From: Mortierella sp. BCC40632
Lineage: Eukaryota; Mortierellomycota; Mortierellomycetes; Mortierellales; Mortierellaceae
DNA length: 64,000 bases
Direction of reading: 5' to 3'
NCBI GenBank assembly: GCA_011634665.1
Contig: WAEK01000006.1
Coordinates: 1,197,001-1,261,000 of the forward strand
Shown here: one piece after another, positions 1-10,949 of the stretch
How positions within the stretch are numbered: the stretch's first letter is position 1
Layout of the letters: each line of letters starts with the position of its first letter
Translations under genes and position numbers: made by a program
Notes under the pieces: model-generated
Seen by the model: only the letters and a program-made list of their open reading frames with translations
Told to the model about the DNA's origin: nothing
Databases searched by the model: none

Positions 1-290
1 CTCGCTCCCTTTTCTTGCCTTGCCTTGATCTAACGGGCGACAAGCGGGGAGGGTACCCTGTCCGTTGAGGGAGTTCCGTCCGCTTGGCTCAGGCATGTCT
101 ATGTGGGGTGAAAGAGATTATAATTGAGATTTGCTAGCCTTGGCTGGCAGTTTTGGGTCGCCTTTTCGTGCAGGGGCTGTCTAAATGCATGCAGGCTTGA
201 GCATTTTCCTGTTCGTTCGTGGGATTTGAGAGAATGTGAGAGAAGGGAGAGGAGTTCTACGGTTACTGGCTTTAAGCTCTTGTCTGTTCG

Positions 291-291
<1 letters not shown>

Positions 292-324
<33 letters not shown>

Positions 325-394
325 TTTGCGGTTTCCTTTCGTACATCCCTTGGTATCTCCTCAACAAGAGCGAAAAAAAAAAAAAAAAAAAAAA
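292..394. repeat. Facing poly-T and poly-A runs
   Basis: A run of 32 T (292-323) is followed 49 bases later by a run of 22 A (373-394). Together they could pair as a long A/T hairpin. No target duplication or coding remnant was seen around them. Confidence 0.85.
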
Positions 395-527
395 GAATGA
401 GTGCGAGGATGAGAGTGAAAAAGAGAGAGAAAGACTGGCCTATCAGAATTGGGACAAGCATAACTCTATTGCTAGGCTAGTCTGTATTTGTTGCCGCCAG
501 ACCGGCAGTTGTTGCCAAACTAAGATA

Positions 528-530
<3 letters not shown>

Positions 531-573
<43 letters not shown>
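531..573. repeat. (GA)n microsatellite
   Basis: About 21 uninterrupted GA units between two unremarkable flanks, upstream of the zinc-finger gene. Confidence 0.9.
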
Positions 574-577
<4 letters not shown>

Positions 578-918
578 GAAAGCCAATTGAGTGCAGATAT
601 TCAGACAGAGAGAGAAAGAGCAGCCGCCAGCAAGCACTATCCTGCCTTTGAGCTGCTGCTAGAGTATTGGGCGGCCGGCGTGGAGCTCCGTCACCGCCGC
701 CCTCGGCCATTGCCCTGGTCTCTCTCTGTGTGTATGTGTGTGTGTGCCCGCACCTGTTCTGGCGGTGCCCGCTTGGTGGGCGGTCATTGGCATGCTCCTT
801 ATTATATTCCCAGTCAGCAAGAGAAGGCCGAGAAAGAATACCCACAGAGCAGGGCAGAGCAGTGACATCAAGTTCACCCTCCCGCCTGCTGTTGGTCTTT
901 TAAACCTCACTGGGGCAC

Positions 919-949
<31 letters not shown>

Positions 950-1195
950 CTCTCTTTCTCTTTCTCTTTCTCGACTCCTGTTGTCCAGCCCAGCAACTAT
1001 CAACCGACATTCAACTGTCTGCTGCCCCTTGTCCCTCAATTCCAACAATCGAGCGGATCCTCTCTCTCTCTCTCTCTCTTCCTCTTTCTCTCTCTTCTTC
1101 CTCTTTCTCTCTCTCTCTTCTCTTTCTCTCTTCTCTCTCTTCTCTCTCTTCCCCTCTCCTCTTTGTGTGTCCCTGTCGCGCCAATCCTCATTCAT

Positions 1196-1239
<44 letters not shown>

Positions 1240-1551
1240 CCTCATTCTCCATTCCCGCCTCATTCATCCCTGGCGCCTCCCTCCTGACGCACCTGTCCAC
1301 AACTGACCTTTGTGCTTCCTCCCTCTAACTCTCTCTCTCATTGTCCCGCTTGTGCGACCTGTCCCCGTCTGCCAGATCTCCACATTCTCCTTTGCCCTTT
1401 CCGAGCCCCCTCGTCTTTATCTTACCTGTCCAAGCAACTTGCCGAGTCTCTTTCTGCTCGCTCACCTTCATCCTCATCCTTCTCAACCTTCCACTTTGAT
1501 TCCCTTGTGCTCCCCCACTCACATTTCCGCCCTGGCCAAACTTTCCTGACA

Positions 1552-4500
1552 ATGCATTCGAACAACACCCAGGTCCAGGTCCAAATTCCCGCAAGCTATT
1601 ATTCACTCAGCTCAGTCGCCATGGCCTCCAGTCCGATCGGCTTCGGCGCCACCACCGGCGCCACACCTTCCTCCATTGACCACAGCCACTCGGTTGCCGC
1701 CTCGGCTGCCGATCCATATCGTAGCAGCCCTACCCATCACACCCACAGCCACCACCATGACCACCACGACCACGACCACCCGAACAGCCCTCCTCTCCAC
1801 GGCACCTCGCCTTCATCCACTTCCCACGGGTCTTACTCACAGGCGTACGGCTCCCAGTCTGCCTATATGCCGTATGGTAACAGCCCTGTCTCGGCAACCA
1901 CTGCCGCCGTGCCAACCACGACAGCACCCTACCATGGGTACCACAGCTCGAACGACAACAGTGCCAACGACAAGTTTGCAATCCAACACCAGGTCGATAT
2001 TTACCAGTCTCCTGCACAGGGACTCGACGCCGACTTGATGACGCCGATTATCAACCGTCAGCTTAACAATGCTCACGCCAACAACTACCAGGCACCCTAC
2101 ACTTACCCACAGCACTATAGCTCTTCACAACACTCTACCTACAACTACATGACCAAGCAGCAATACCAACAGTCGCCCACATCGACCTCAGCTAGTGTTA
2201 GCACAAGTGCCAGCATGGCTGAGCACTCGAATGCCTCCACACCAACACCAACCATGACCTCGACCTTGTCAACCGTCTCAACCTCCTCGACCCCCTCTCT
2301 CTCTTCTTGTGCCTCAACCCTCCCCAATACCAGTGGCGTCGGCAACATGGGACATTCTCACAGCAACAGCATGAGCGGCCATGGCAACGACCATCGTTCA
2401 TTGTCGCCCACGGCTATGACCTCGCCTGTCCACAACCACAACAGCTTTCAGTCCCCTGCTTCTCCCGAGCAAATGGCTGCGCTGTCCTCGCCCCTGACCA
2501 CCAACGATGGCAGCCATGCGGTTGGTCACGCTATGTCCAGTTGGACGGCAACCCACAACGGTAAGTTGAAGATCCCTCTATACCTCAGCCCTTTCCTATT
2601 TTTTTTTCCTGCCTTTGGTTTGGTTTGGTGCGATGCAGATGCATGCACCAAGCAAACAAAAAAGAAAAAAGCGAACAACTCAACCGTTGGGATGGGACGA
2701 TCGGGAGATCGTATTTCCATGCAAAAGCGATAGCACACGCCCCGATGCACACACACACACACACACACACACGCACAACACATTGCTCTCTCTTGGTTAT
2801 TCCCCTCGATCTGACTGAGGCAACTCGGTCTCCTTTTTCAATGCTCTGCGCAGACAGAACTAAAGGAATGACATTAGAGTGAAGATGGTTGTGACTGACA
2901 GGACACCGAAAGAGTGGGGACTATTGCGGTCGCGAAATGAATGGGGATCAAGCTAGCAGCTAGACTGTTTGCCATGTTTCGTGGGAAACAGGCCTTCTTG
3001 CCGGCATCCGTGGCAGCTCGGATGTGCCTCCCCTGGGCAATGTCTCGGGCGCCTCAGGTTTCTCTTTCTCTTATTCTGGGACAGCGCACGTTGTTTTCAT
3101 TTCTGATCGCCCCTCTATTCTCTCATCCTTCTGCCTGATTGCTGCTGTTCCACTGCACAAGAAGGAAGGACGAAAGGGTAATATGAGAGTAAGGCAGGGT
3201 GTAGCTTAAACCAGAAAAAAGAGTACATCCCGCCAAGTGTCTCTGACGAGTTGGCCTCAGCTCACTGCATCCCGTCAATGCCTTTCTCTCTTCCTCTCTC
3301 TCTCCCTCTCTCTCTCGACGATTATATGCTTACGCCTTTCTGCCTCTCTTTCTTTACCTTTCTATTCCATTTCCCGCACTTGTCCAACCTCTGTGCGCCA
3401 CCCAAAATGCAGGCTCCTCGCTCGAGCAAGAGATCTCCGCACAGTCCCCACAGGCGGCTACCTCGCAGGCTGCTGCTGCTGTTGCTCGCGACTATATGGC
3501 CTCGATTCACAACGGCAACAGTGCCAACCACGGTTTGGATGGCTCATCTGCCACACCATCGCCTAAGGTGGATCGATCCTCTCCCGCCTCGGCTTACTAC
3601 AGCAACACGCCTCAGCAGCCTGCCCATTTGTACAGGTGAGTTCCGATTCAGGGCCAAAAAAAAAAGAGGCTGAAGGGTGACCGTTGGTTGCGCGTGGCAG
3701 CAAGATAACCGTTACTAATTCTCTGCGTCATCTCCAATCGCATCGGATGATCCCTTTACTGCTCCTCTCCCTTTTTTTCTCTAGCCCTCAAGAAAGCCAG
3801 CAGTCGCAACCGCAGGCCAACAACTGGGTCACAAGCATGGCCTCTACTAGCGAGCTCCAGCACGGAATCCTTGGTGGTAAGTGACAAAAAAATTCCTGTC
3901 TTTCCCCGGTTCACCCTTTTACTCTGCTCTCTGGCCCCGATCCCCCCGGTCTTTGGTGGCACAAGCTGTGCACAAGCACTACAGGCTCGAGAGTAGCAGT
4001 TTGGACCGCACCCTCTTTGGGCCAGATTGCCAAGTGGGCGTGTGCATCTTGCCTTTTACGGGAGGCGCGAGGAGCTGTCCCACGGCCTGGTAGACCCCAG
4101 GCCATGGCTTTGCTTGTTTACTCTGTTCGCTCTTCCAATCTTCTCTTGCACTGCCCTCCTCGCAGCCTTGCTATCTCTTTTTCGAGAGAGAGAGAGATGC
4201 CTCTGTCAATTCCTTTGTTGTGTTTCCCCCTCCCCTTCGTCTCCGACCTGCATCTTTTATTTTTACCATTTGACTTTATTGAGTTGAGCAACAAACGTCA
4301 GATGGCGAATGACAGAGACCACAGCCATTTGCTTTCAACTCTGTTTTTCTCTCTCAATTTTCGCCTTTTTATTCTTGCTCCATCCACCCGTGGCCACCCT
4401 CGACTTTTTGCACCCACCTTTTTTTTTTTTTTTTTTCCACATCCTTTTTCCTTCCACTCCACCCCGCACCCCTTGCGGGTTCAACCCCAGACGTATCTCT

Positions 4501-7078
4501 TGTTATCTTTGGAACCTGGCACTCTGCCTGATATGGAGGGTAGATGGGAGCAGGACCTTTTTTTCGTCCGTGTGTGCTCGCTCAATACACACGAAAAAAA
4601 CAAGCTCAACTTCCTTCCAATGACAAGGCATCACAGGTTGGCCATGTCCTTCTCCCTGTTGTCTGCTCTCGAGGTCACACGAGCACAAGCAACAGAGTGA
4701 GAAAGAGGGGGAGAGGCCCAGCGCAAGCCAGAGCCAGTGTCAGAGTCAGGCATTCAGAGCCAAAGAGAGCCATGGCCTCTTGTCCCTGTACTGCCCTGTC
4801 TTGTCCCTGAGTCTGTGACCCTGTGCTCTCTCTTCTTTTTCTCCTCCATTTGTCCGTGGGCCGCCAATTGGGAAAGAAGGCAAAGGGGCAAAGGGGCGCT
4901 ATGTGTGTTCGAGTGGGTGAAAAAGAGCATGGATCAAGAAAGAAAGAGGGAGCCAGGACGGAAATGTCTTTTCCATCTAGGGTAGTGCGGCCGCTCAATT
5001 GGTCCTCTCCTCCTACTCCTGTCCAACCACCCTCTGCAGTCAGAGGGAGCAGAGAAAAAGAGGAATAGTTCTTGAGGAAGGGACAGGGCGAGGGAGATGG
5101 GAAGGGGGTTCGAAAGACGGTATGGTCCAATCCCGTGCGAGGCAGACTAGCCGTACAAGGGCAGCACAGTCAGTGACTGGGGCCGGCTCAACCTGCATCA
5201 ATTGCAGTGAGCGAACCGAGAGCAAACTAGAACGCAAAAGGCTGCTGGCTCGCATTGCCTGCATATTTGTTAGTGTGTCGATTTGTTTGTGTGGTGTGCA
5301 TGGGATGTGCCTACGACTGGAAGCTTAATTCTCCAGCATGTCAACTTCCCCACTTCTCTCTCTCTCTCGAGCTTGCGTCAAAAAAGCAAACATTGTGACC
5401 AAACGAACAAACAAGACTGCTCAACAATGATGACCAAGAAGGTCCGCTTACCAAATACCGTTGGCTGCTCTTACTCACACGCTCTCTTCCCCTATTTTTT
5501 TTTTACTTCTCGATAGACCATGCTAGGCCATCGCATTCGCGCACACAGTCGCAGTCTGGCAAGCCCACCACTGCCTCGCATGCATACGGTACGCAGGGCC
5601 AGCAGAATCTCTCGGCCATCGGTGGGCTCCCGCTCTTGTCACCTTCGCATTTGATCCATCCAGAGATGGACATGCACGAGCCCCCAACGATCATGTCGCA
5701 TCTCGACTATCGAGTCTCGACCCCAGCTATGGCTACCCCTCTCACTGCCGCTGTCTACAACAACAGCAACAACAGCAACAACAACACCAATGGCGCACGG
5801 TTTGGACCCATCCGAACCAACCCCAAGAAGGGTCGCGCAGACTCGGTTGGCAGCCTTCGCGAGTTTGAGGGCATGAACCGGACGCGTGCCAGCTCGGTTA
5901 ACTCGACCACCTCTTCCTCCACTGGCTCAAATGGCTTGTTGAACTCGTTGACCTCGATTTCACTCAATGGCGGTGCTGACTTTATGAACGGCGAACAACG
6001 TATGCGAGCTGAGGATGAGGACGAGGACGATGATTCACCATCGATGATTGCTCGCCCACGCAAGCCCGCCGCTCCCCGAAAGGCCTTCGCAGCACGCGTC
6101 TTTGAATGCTCGGTGCCCGGCTGTGCCAAGGCCTACACGCAACTGCATAACCTCAAGTCGCACGAGCGCACGGGCCACACGCCTGTGATCAAGCTCAAGC
6201 CCTTCCACTGCATCATCGAGGGCTGCACTAAGGCTTTCTCGCAGCGCAAGTCGCTTGCAATCCATATCAAGAACTCGCACGAGGACTTTAAGTTCAAGCC
6301 CTTCAAGTGCGTCCAACCTGGATGCGACAAGGCCTACACTCAGCTCCACAATCTCCGCACGCATGAAAAGACTGTCCACCTATTGGATCTCTCAAGAAAG
6401 CGTAACGGTGGTAACAACGCTGTTGGCCCCCATGTCGGAGGTGCAGAGAAGAAGGCAAGCTTGGGCAGCTTGACTGGTATGGCCGGCCCTATGGGCTTTG
6501 GCGCTGTCCAGGCTGCTGCTGCTGCTGCTGCTGCCACTGTCGGCATGGGACCAGTTCCTGGACACCATGCACCTCACCACCACCATCTCAACCACAGCAG
6601 CAGCTTCAGCGGAAACAGCCATGGAAATAATGGCAACAGCGGCAGCCATGGCGGCTATGCTATGGATCATTACCACCATGGACGAAGCAACTCGATGCCC
6701 TACCACTCTTCCTCATCCTCGCCTTCGTCGGGTCACCCTGGTCTGGGTCTGAGCTACGATGGCTACGATGGCTTTGATAGCTTTAACAGCGGCAACAATG
6801 GAGCCGCTAGCCATGGTAGCGATGCAGGAGCCGTGGCGGCTGTAGCAGCTTACCACTCGCATGCTCAGGTCAACTCGGTTGCGGCGGCCACGACAATTTC
6901 CACTGCTGCTGCTGCGGCAGTGGGCGTCACACACCACGGCCATCACCCCTATGCAAGGATGCAAACTGCCACTGCTGCCTACCAGCCCTCGTATGCCTCG
7001 CAGTCGTCGTATGCTTCTCCCGCGTACTCTACTCAACCATCCTACCAGCAACAGGCCATGGGCGTCCACATGCGCTAA
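1552..7078 (+). CDS. C2H2 zinc-finger transcription factor, 4 exons
   Basis: Probable DNA-binding regulator of 961 residues. Exons by frame and splice signals are 1552-2560, 3413-3635, 3785-3876 and 5517-7078; the first three donors are GTAAGT, GTGAGT and GTAAGT. Residues 637-729 form three tandem C2H2 fingers of the C-x4-C type, joined by long linkers. Fingers 1 and 3 share the core AYTQLHNL, so they look like duplicates, while finger 2 reads AFSQRKSL. The rest is low complexity: His/Ser/Thr-rich N terminus, an acidic patch just before the fingers, then Ala, His, Gly and Ser tracts and a Tyr/Gln/Ser-rich tail typical of disordered activation regions. The start is the first ATG after the CT-rich leader. 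Intron 3 is 1640 bp, long for a fungus, so an extra exon may be missed. Target genes are unknown. Confidence 0.85.
2748..2772. repeat. (CA)n microsatellite in intron 1
   Basis: About twelve CA units inside the 852-bp first intron of the zinc-finger gene. Confidence 0.9.
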
Positions 7079-7312
7079 AGGGCCTTTTGCTCTATTTATT
7101 TTTTGTTACTTTTTGCATTTGTCTGTATTCATCGTGTCTTTTTCTGTACCATGCTGGCTTTTTCTTTTCTTCGTTTGCATTTAAGCTTTCTTCTTTACCT
7201 ACTTTACCACTTTTATTGCCTTATATTTTTTTTTTCCTTATTCCTATCTGTTGTTTGCACTCTTCCCTTCGTCTACTTTCCCAACTACCCTCCAAAAACG
7301 GAGGGGGACCAC

Positions 7313-7344
<32 letters not shown>

Positions 7345-8923
7345 AATGACCATACCTTGGCCTCGCTCAAGTAGAAAAAAAAAATTATAAGAAACCCACA
7401 TACTCTTGTACTATAGCCAACTCTTTATATATAAATAACGGCAAAGACCCGTCGATTCAATCTTATACATGCCTGGGATGTCAAATGATGCAAAGTGAAA
7501 ATGTATGGGAGTGGTGTATGCAAATGAGATGGTCAGCGAACGAGGCGGTCATATCTTATGGTTATTTTTTTTGTCTTTTCTTGCCTTGCCTTTTCTCGTC
7601 TTGTCTTGTCTTGTCTTGTCTTGTCTTGTCTTGTCTTGTCTTGTCTTTTTTTTTTTTTTTTTTGCCTACTCCAGAGCGACCTAGTCTCGTGCGATCCACT
7701 GTCTTTGAAAGGGAGGGGGACGGGTCTGTCTTTCCAATCATCAAATAACTCGCTCCTTCTCCTCCCCCTTCTCTCCCTATGCACAAATAGCTACAGAACC
7801 GATTGGACCATCCTTTTGCGACTTCCGGCTTGGGCGATCCAAACTACAAAAGAGAGAGAAGAGAAGGGGGAGGGACTCCAGCCTGTTTGTCAATCGGACT
7901 GACGATTGGACCTCGAAGGCCCAGTTATCATGTCCAGCAAGAGGAGAGATGCAGTGACTTGGCCTCCTGTCTGTGCGAAGTGGCCCTGCTTCCGCTCCTC
8001 AGATGGCGCCTCTATCATCATCTCCTCTGGTTTGCGATTTACGAAATCATACTTTTTTTTTATCAAGCTCCTCTCAACTCAACTGTGCATGACCGCGCCC
8101 AAGTAAAAAAAAATAGAATGCACGGATTTTACATGATGTGAATGAGATGGGCGTGCACAACTATGCACTTTCGCGTTTGCCCTGTCCCCTCCCTCCTTTC
8201 TCTCCCACTTCCTCCCTGTTTGCATTTCAAGCACGCCTAATGCCAGTCCTAGGCTGATTGCTCTTGGTTGTTTCTTGAATCAGGCCTTTCCAAGACGCGC
8301 ACCCCCTTTTTTCCCTCTTTTCTTCCCCTTAGTCCTTTCGATTACTCTCAGCAGCCATCCCCCCAATCTCAGGCTATGGTGTGCTGTCTACTACTCATCC
8401 AGGAATGTGGAATAACGCTCAATAAAGCATATCGAGGAATGGTCTATCTATCTTCGTCGTATGCAACCTACTGCTGCTGCTGCTGTTGTTGTTATTGTTG
8501 TTTTGATACTGCTGGACATTCCGAATCCCAGAAAACTCGAAGAGTAGGGGAGTAAGGCTATTTGATGCAAGACGTGCTCTGAAGGGTGAGGGTGCAGTAG
8601 AAAAAAAAAAAAAAAAAAGGGTGAGCTAGCAAGAGTATGGAAGGAAAAAAGAGGTGACAGGGAAATCGATTCTCATTCCTTTCTCGCCTCTCGTTGCTGC
8701 AGCAGTCATTGCCGTCTGCATTCGTTCCTCTTTCTCTTTCTCTCTCTCTTCTTCCCCTCTTTCTTTCTGTTCCTTTTTACTCTCTTGTCCTACAGCGCGT
8801 CGTGACATACCCTTTTCAATCTCTCGCCAACCTCTCCCGCCCACCCCTGTTCATCACCCCTCTTTCCCGCCAGCTCAGTAAGCAACTCAATCACCGAAAA
8901 AACTTGCACTACACACTTCGACA
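7079..8923. other. Intergenic: 3' end of zinc-finger gene, promoter of His-rich gene
   Basis: T-rich 3' region just after the stop, a 30-nt A run at 7314-7343, the CTTGT pentamer array, an AATAAA-type motif near 8419, an A run near 8601 and a CT-rich zone at about 8720-8780 ahead of the next start. No supported gene. Confidence 0.6.
7598..7663. repeat. (CTTGT)n pentanucleotide array plus T run
   Basis: Nine exact TTGTC units (7601-7645) run straight into 18 T. The frames through it on either strand give periodic Leu/Ser/Cys or Asp/Lys/Thr/Arg peptides and are not genes. Confidence 0.92.
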
Positions 8924-10405
8924 ATGCGTCTCCTCACACTCTTCGGGGCCTGCGCCCTTGTCGCCATGTCCGCTGTCGCCCAGGCCGAAGATGTGGTCCA
9001 GGTGGCCGCTCAAGGTCAGACAGCTGCCCAAGTTCAGGCTCAGGCTGTCGCTCCTGGAGCGTATCCATCTTTGAAGGAGCTTGAACTCCGAATTCGAGCG
9101 TATGAGGCCTATGCCGCCAAGGATGGTGAGACTTCTGAAAAATCAGCTGAGGTAAAGGACAAGGTCCAGGCTAAGGCTCCTGTAGCTTTCCCCAAGAAGA
9201 AGGGCGGCTCCAAGGCGGCGGCCTCCCCTGAAGAAGTTGACCATCACCAAAGTGGACATTTCCAGGCAGCAGCCCATAAGAAGGGTCACAAGGCAAAGCA
9301 GGCCCACTCTAAGGAGGCAAAGAAGCACCACAAGAGCGTGAAGAATGAGCATAATCACCACCACAAGGTGGCGAAGGCCCATGGTGCTCATGCGCAGGAG
9401 CACCATCACCATCAGCAGCAGAATCACCATCATCATGCCAAGGAACAGCAGCACCACCACAAGCAGCAGCAACAGCATCATCATGCTAAGGAGCAGCAGC
9501 ACCATCACCATGCCAAGGAACAGCAGCACCATCATCATGCCAAGCAGCAGCAGCACCATCACCACAAGCAGCAGCAAAACCATGAGCAATTTGAGGCTCT
9601 GCACGCTCACCACAAGCACGGAGCTCATGCCCATCAACATCACCGCCGCCATGACCACATGGCCGCTGAATCGGCCCATGGCCAGAACAAACAACAGCGC
9701 CAAGAGACGTTTGAAGAGGAGAACAACAAGGGCCGTTGTCACAAGAAGCACCACTGCACAGTCTACACGACAATCACCGTTATCCCGCCGTGCCCCACAC
9801 GTCCCCCGACTTCCTCAACTTTGCCTCCCTCCACCACCACAGGTGGAACTAAACCAACGCAATGTTCGGCACCCCCTGCTACAGGTGCTGAGGAGGAGGA
9901 GGCGCCCTCCCCAGTTTACGATTCTATCCCCGTGATCGACGCTTCAGGTGGCATTCCTGATATCCAGTCCGGACCTGATGGCATGGTGGACAACAATGGG
10001 GGAGTGGGAGATGTTAATGATGACTTGACCGAAGGCAATAGCCCTGACGAGGATGAGGATGAGGATGAGGACGATGACCAGGATGAGGATGATGTGGGTC
10101 TGCTTGGAGCGGATGTGGATGATTATGATCTAGATGAAGATGAGGAAGAGGATGACTTTGAGGGACCATTGGGTCATCACTTGCCCCAGAAGCACCACGA
10201 CCAGGAGCCAAGTCACCACCACGGCCATCACGCCAAGGAAGCAAACAAGGAGTTCCATGCTCAGGATGCCAAGGGCAACCATGCGCACCATCACCATGAG
10301 CACCATCAGCAGCAGCATCACCACCAGCAGCAGCACCATCACCATGAGAAGCAGTCGAAGCACCGTCATGAGAAGCAGCAAGGTGGACACCCCCATCATC
10401 ACTAA
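8924..10405 (+). CDS. Secreted histidine-rich protein
   Basis: Intronless frame of 493 codons. Residues 1-21 look like a cleavable signal peptide (MRLLTLFGACALVAMSAVAQA), so the product is probably secreted or cell-wall associated. After an Ala/Lys-rich segment, residues about 140-260 are runs of 2-4 His broken by AKEQQ and KQQQ units. A compact middle part carries four cysteines (C272, C278, C290, C314) around a Thr/Pro-rich stretch. It is followed by an Asp/Glu tract (about 365-420) and a second His/Gln block to the C terminus. No catalytic domain is recognised. Dense His next to an acidic tract suggests binding of transition metals or pH-dependent charge behaviour (inference). No second membrane segment or clear GPI signal is visible. 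The ATG is the first after a CT-rich leader. Confidence 0.8.
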   Translation: MRLLTLFGACALVAMSAVAQAEDVVQVAAQGQTAAQVQAQAVAPGAYPSLKELELRIRAYEAYAAKDGETSEKSAEVKDKVQAKAPVAFPKKKGGSKAAASPEEVDHHQSGHFQAAAHKKGHKAKQAHSKEAKKHHKSVKNEHNHHHKVAKAHGAHAQEHHHHQQQNHHHHAKEQQHHHKQQQQHHHAKEQQHHHHAKEQQHHHHAKQQQHHHHKQQQNHEQFEALHAHHKHGAHAHQHHRRHDHMAAESAHGQNKQQRQETFEEENNKGRCHKKHHCTVYTTITVIPPCPTRPPTSSTLPPSTTTGGTKPTQCSAPPATGAEEEEAPSPVYDSIPVIDASGGIPDIQSGPDGMVDNNGGVGDVNDDLTEGNSPDEDEDEDEDDDQDEDDVGLLGADVDDYDLDEDEEEDDFEGPLGHHLPQKHHDQEPSHHHGHHAKEANKEFHAQDAKGNHAHHHHEHHQQQHHHQQQHHHHEKQSKHRHEKQQGGHPHHH

Positions 10406-10550
10406 GTGCAAGAAAGATTGCGACAACGACAACGAGGCTCCCCTCCCCTCCTAGCGAGAGGAGTGACTCTCTGGGCGCAGGCGAAGAGTAGACGAAGCCC
10501 AGCCCGGGAATACCCTGGACGACTCTTTCCTTTCTTCTTTCTTCCATTGT

Positions 10551-10556
10551 AATAAA
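10551..10556 (+). promoter_or_regulatory. Putative polyadenylation signal (AATAAA)
   Basis: An exact AATAAA lies 146 bases after the stop of the His-rich gene, at a plausible distance for a 3' UTR. Confidence 0.5.
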
Positions 10557-10704
10557 CACTTTTGTGAGCAGTGAAATGCGAAAACACGGACAGGATAGTT
10601 GGTTTGTGCTTTGTACGCGTTAATAGTCCTACAGATCCTCTGCAATCCGAACATGTGATTATTCCAGTTGAGAAGGGCAGGGGATCAAGGGAGGACTGAG
10701 AGAC

Positions 10705-10757
<53 letters not shown>

Positions 10758-10840
10758 AGAGGAGAGAAACAAAGGGAGGAGAAGAGAGAACAAAAAAGGT
10801 CCGATATGGTCTCATTATAAGATCGATCGATCCATCTCAT

Positions 10841-10885
10841 CCCAATCCCAATCCCAATCCCAATCCCAATCCCAATCCCAATCCC
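10841..10885. repeat. (CCCAAT)7 array upstream of the GT49 gene
   Basis: Seven exact CCCAAT hexamers plus CCC end 64 bases before the GT49 start. Each unit contains CCAAT, the core recognised by the fungal HAP/CCAAT-binding complex. Whether it is bound is inference; it may be a neutral minisatellite. Confidence 0.85.
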
Positions 10886-10949
10886 TTTTCTTCTCTCCAT
10901 ATTCATCTCATCTCATCCAGGAGGGTTGCCACCTGCGCGCCTTTCCGTC

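Larger units (their letters stand above)
1..1551. other. Upstream region of the zinc-finger gene
   Basis: No convincing coding sequence. The stretch holds a 32-nt T run, a 22-nt A run, a GA repeat, a 27-nt T run at 923-949 and a long CT-rich zone at about 1060-1240. The open frames here translate mostly to Ser/Leu or Arg/Glu repeats and are microsatellite artefacts. The CT-rich zone lies on the sense strand just ahead of the zinc-finger start and probably forms promoter or 5' leader sequence (inference). Confidence 0.6.
10406..10949. other. Intergenic: His-rich 3' end and GT49 promoter
   Basis: Contains an AATAAA at 10551, a GA microsatellite at about 10705-10756 and the CCCAAT array. No gene seen. 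Confidence 0.65.

Noticed and set aside
738..1328. Plus-strand frame of 196 codons
   Set aside because: Dominated by poly-Phe and Ser-Leu repeats from T and CT runs.
7598..7645. Possible CRISPR-like repeat
   Set aside because: Pure 5-bp tandem repeat without spacers, in a eukaryotic genome.
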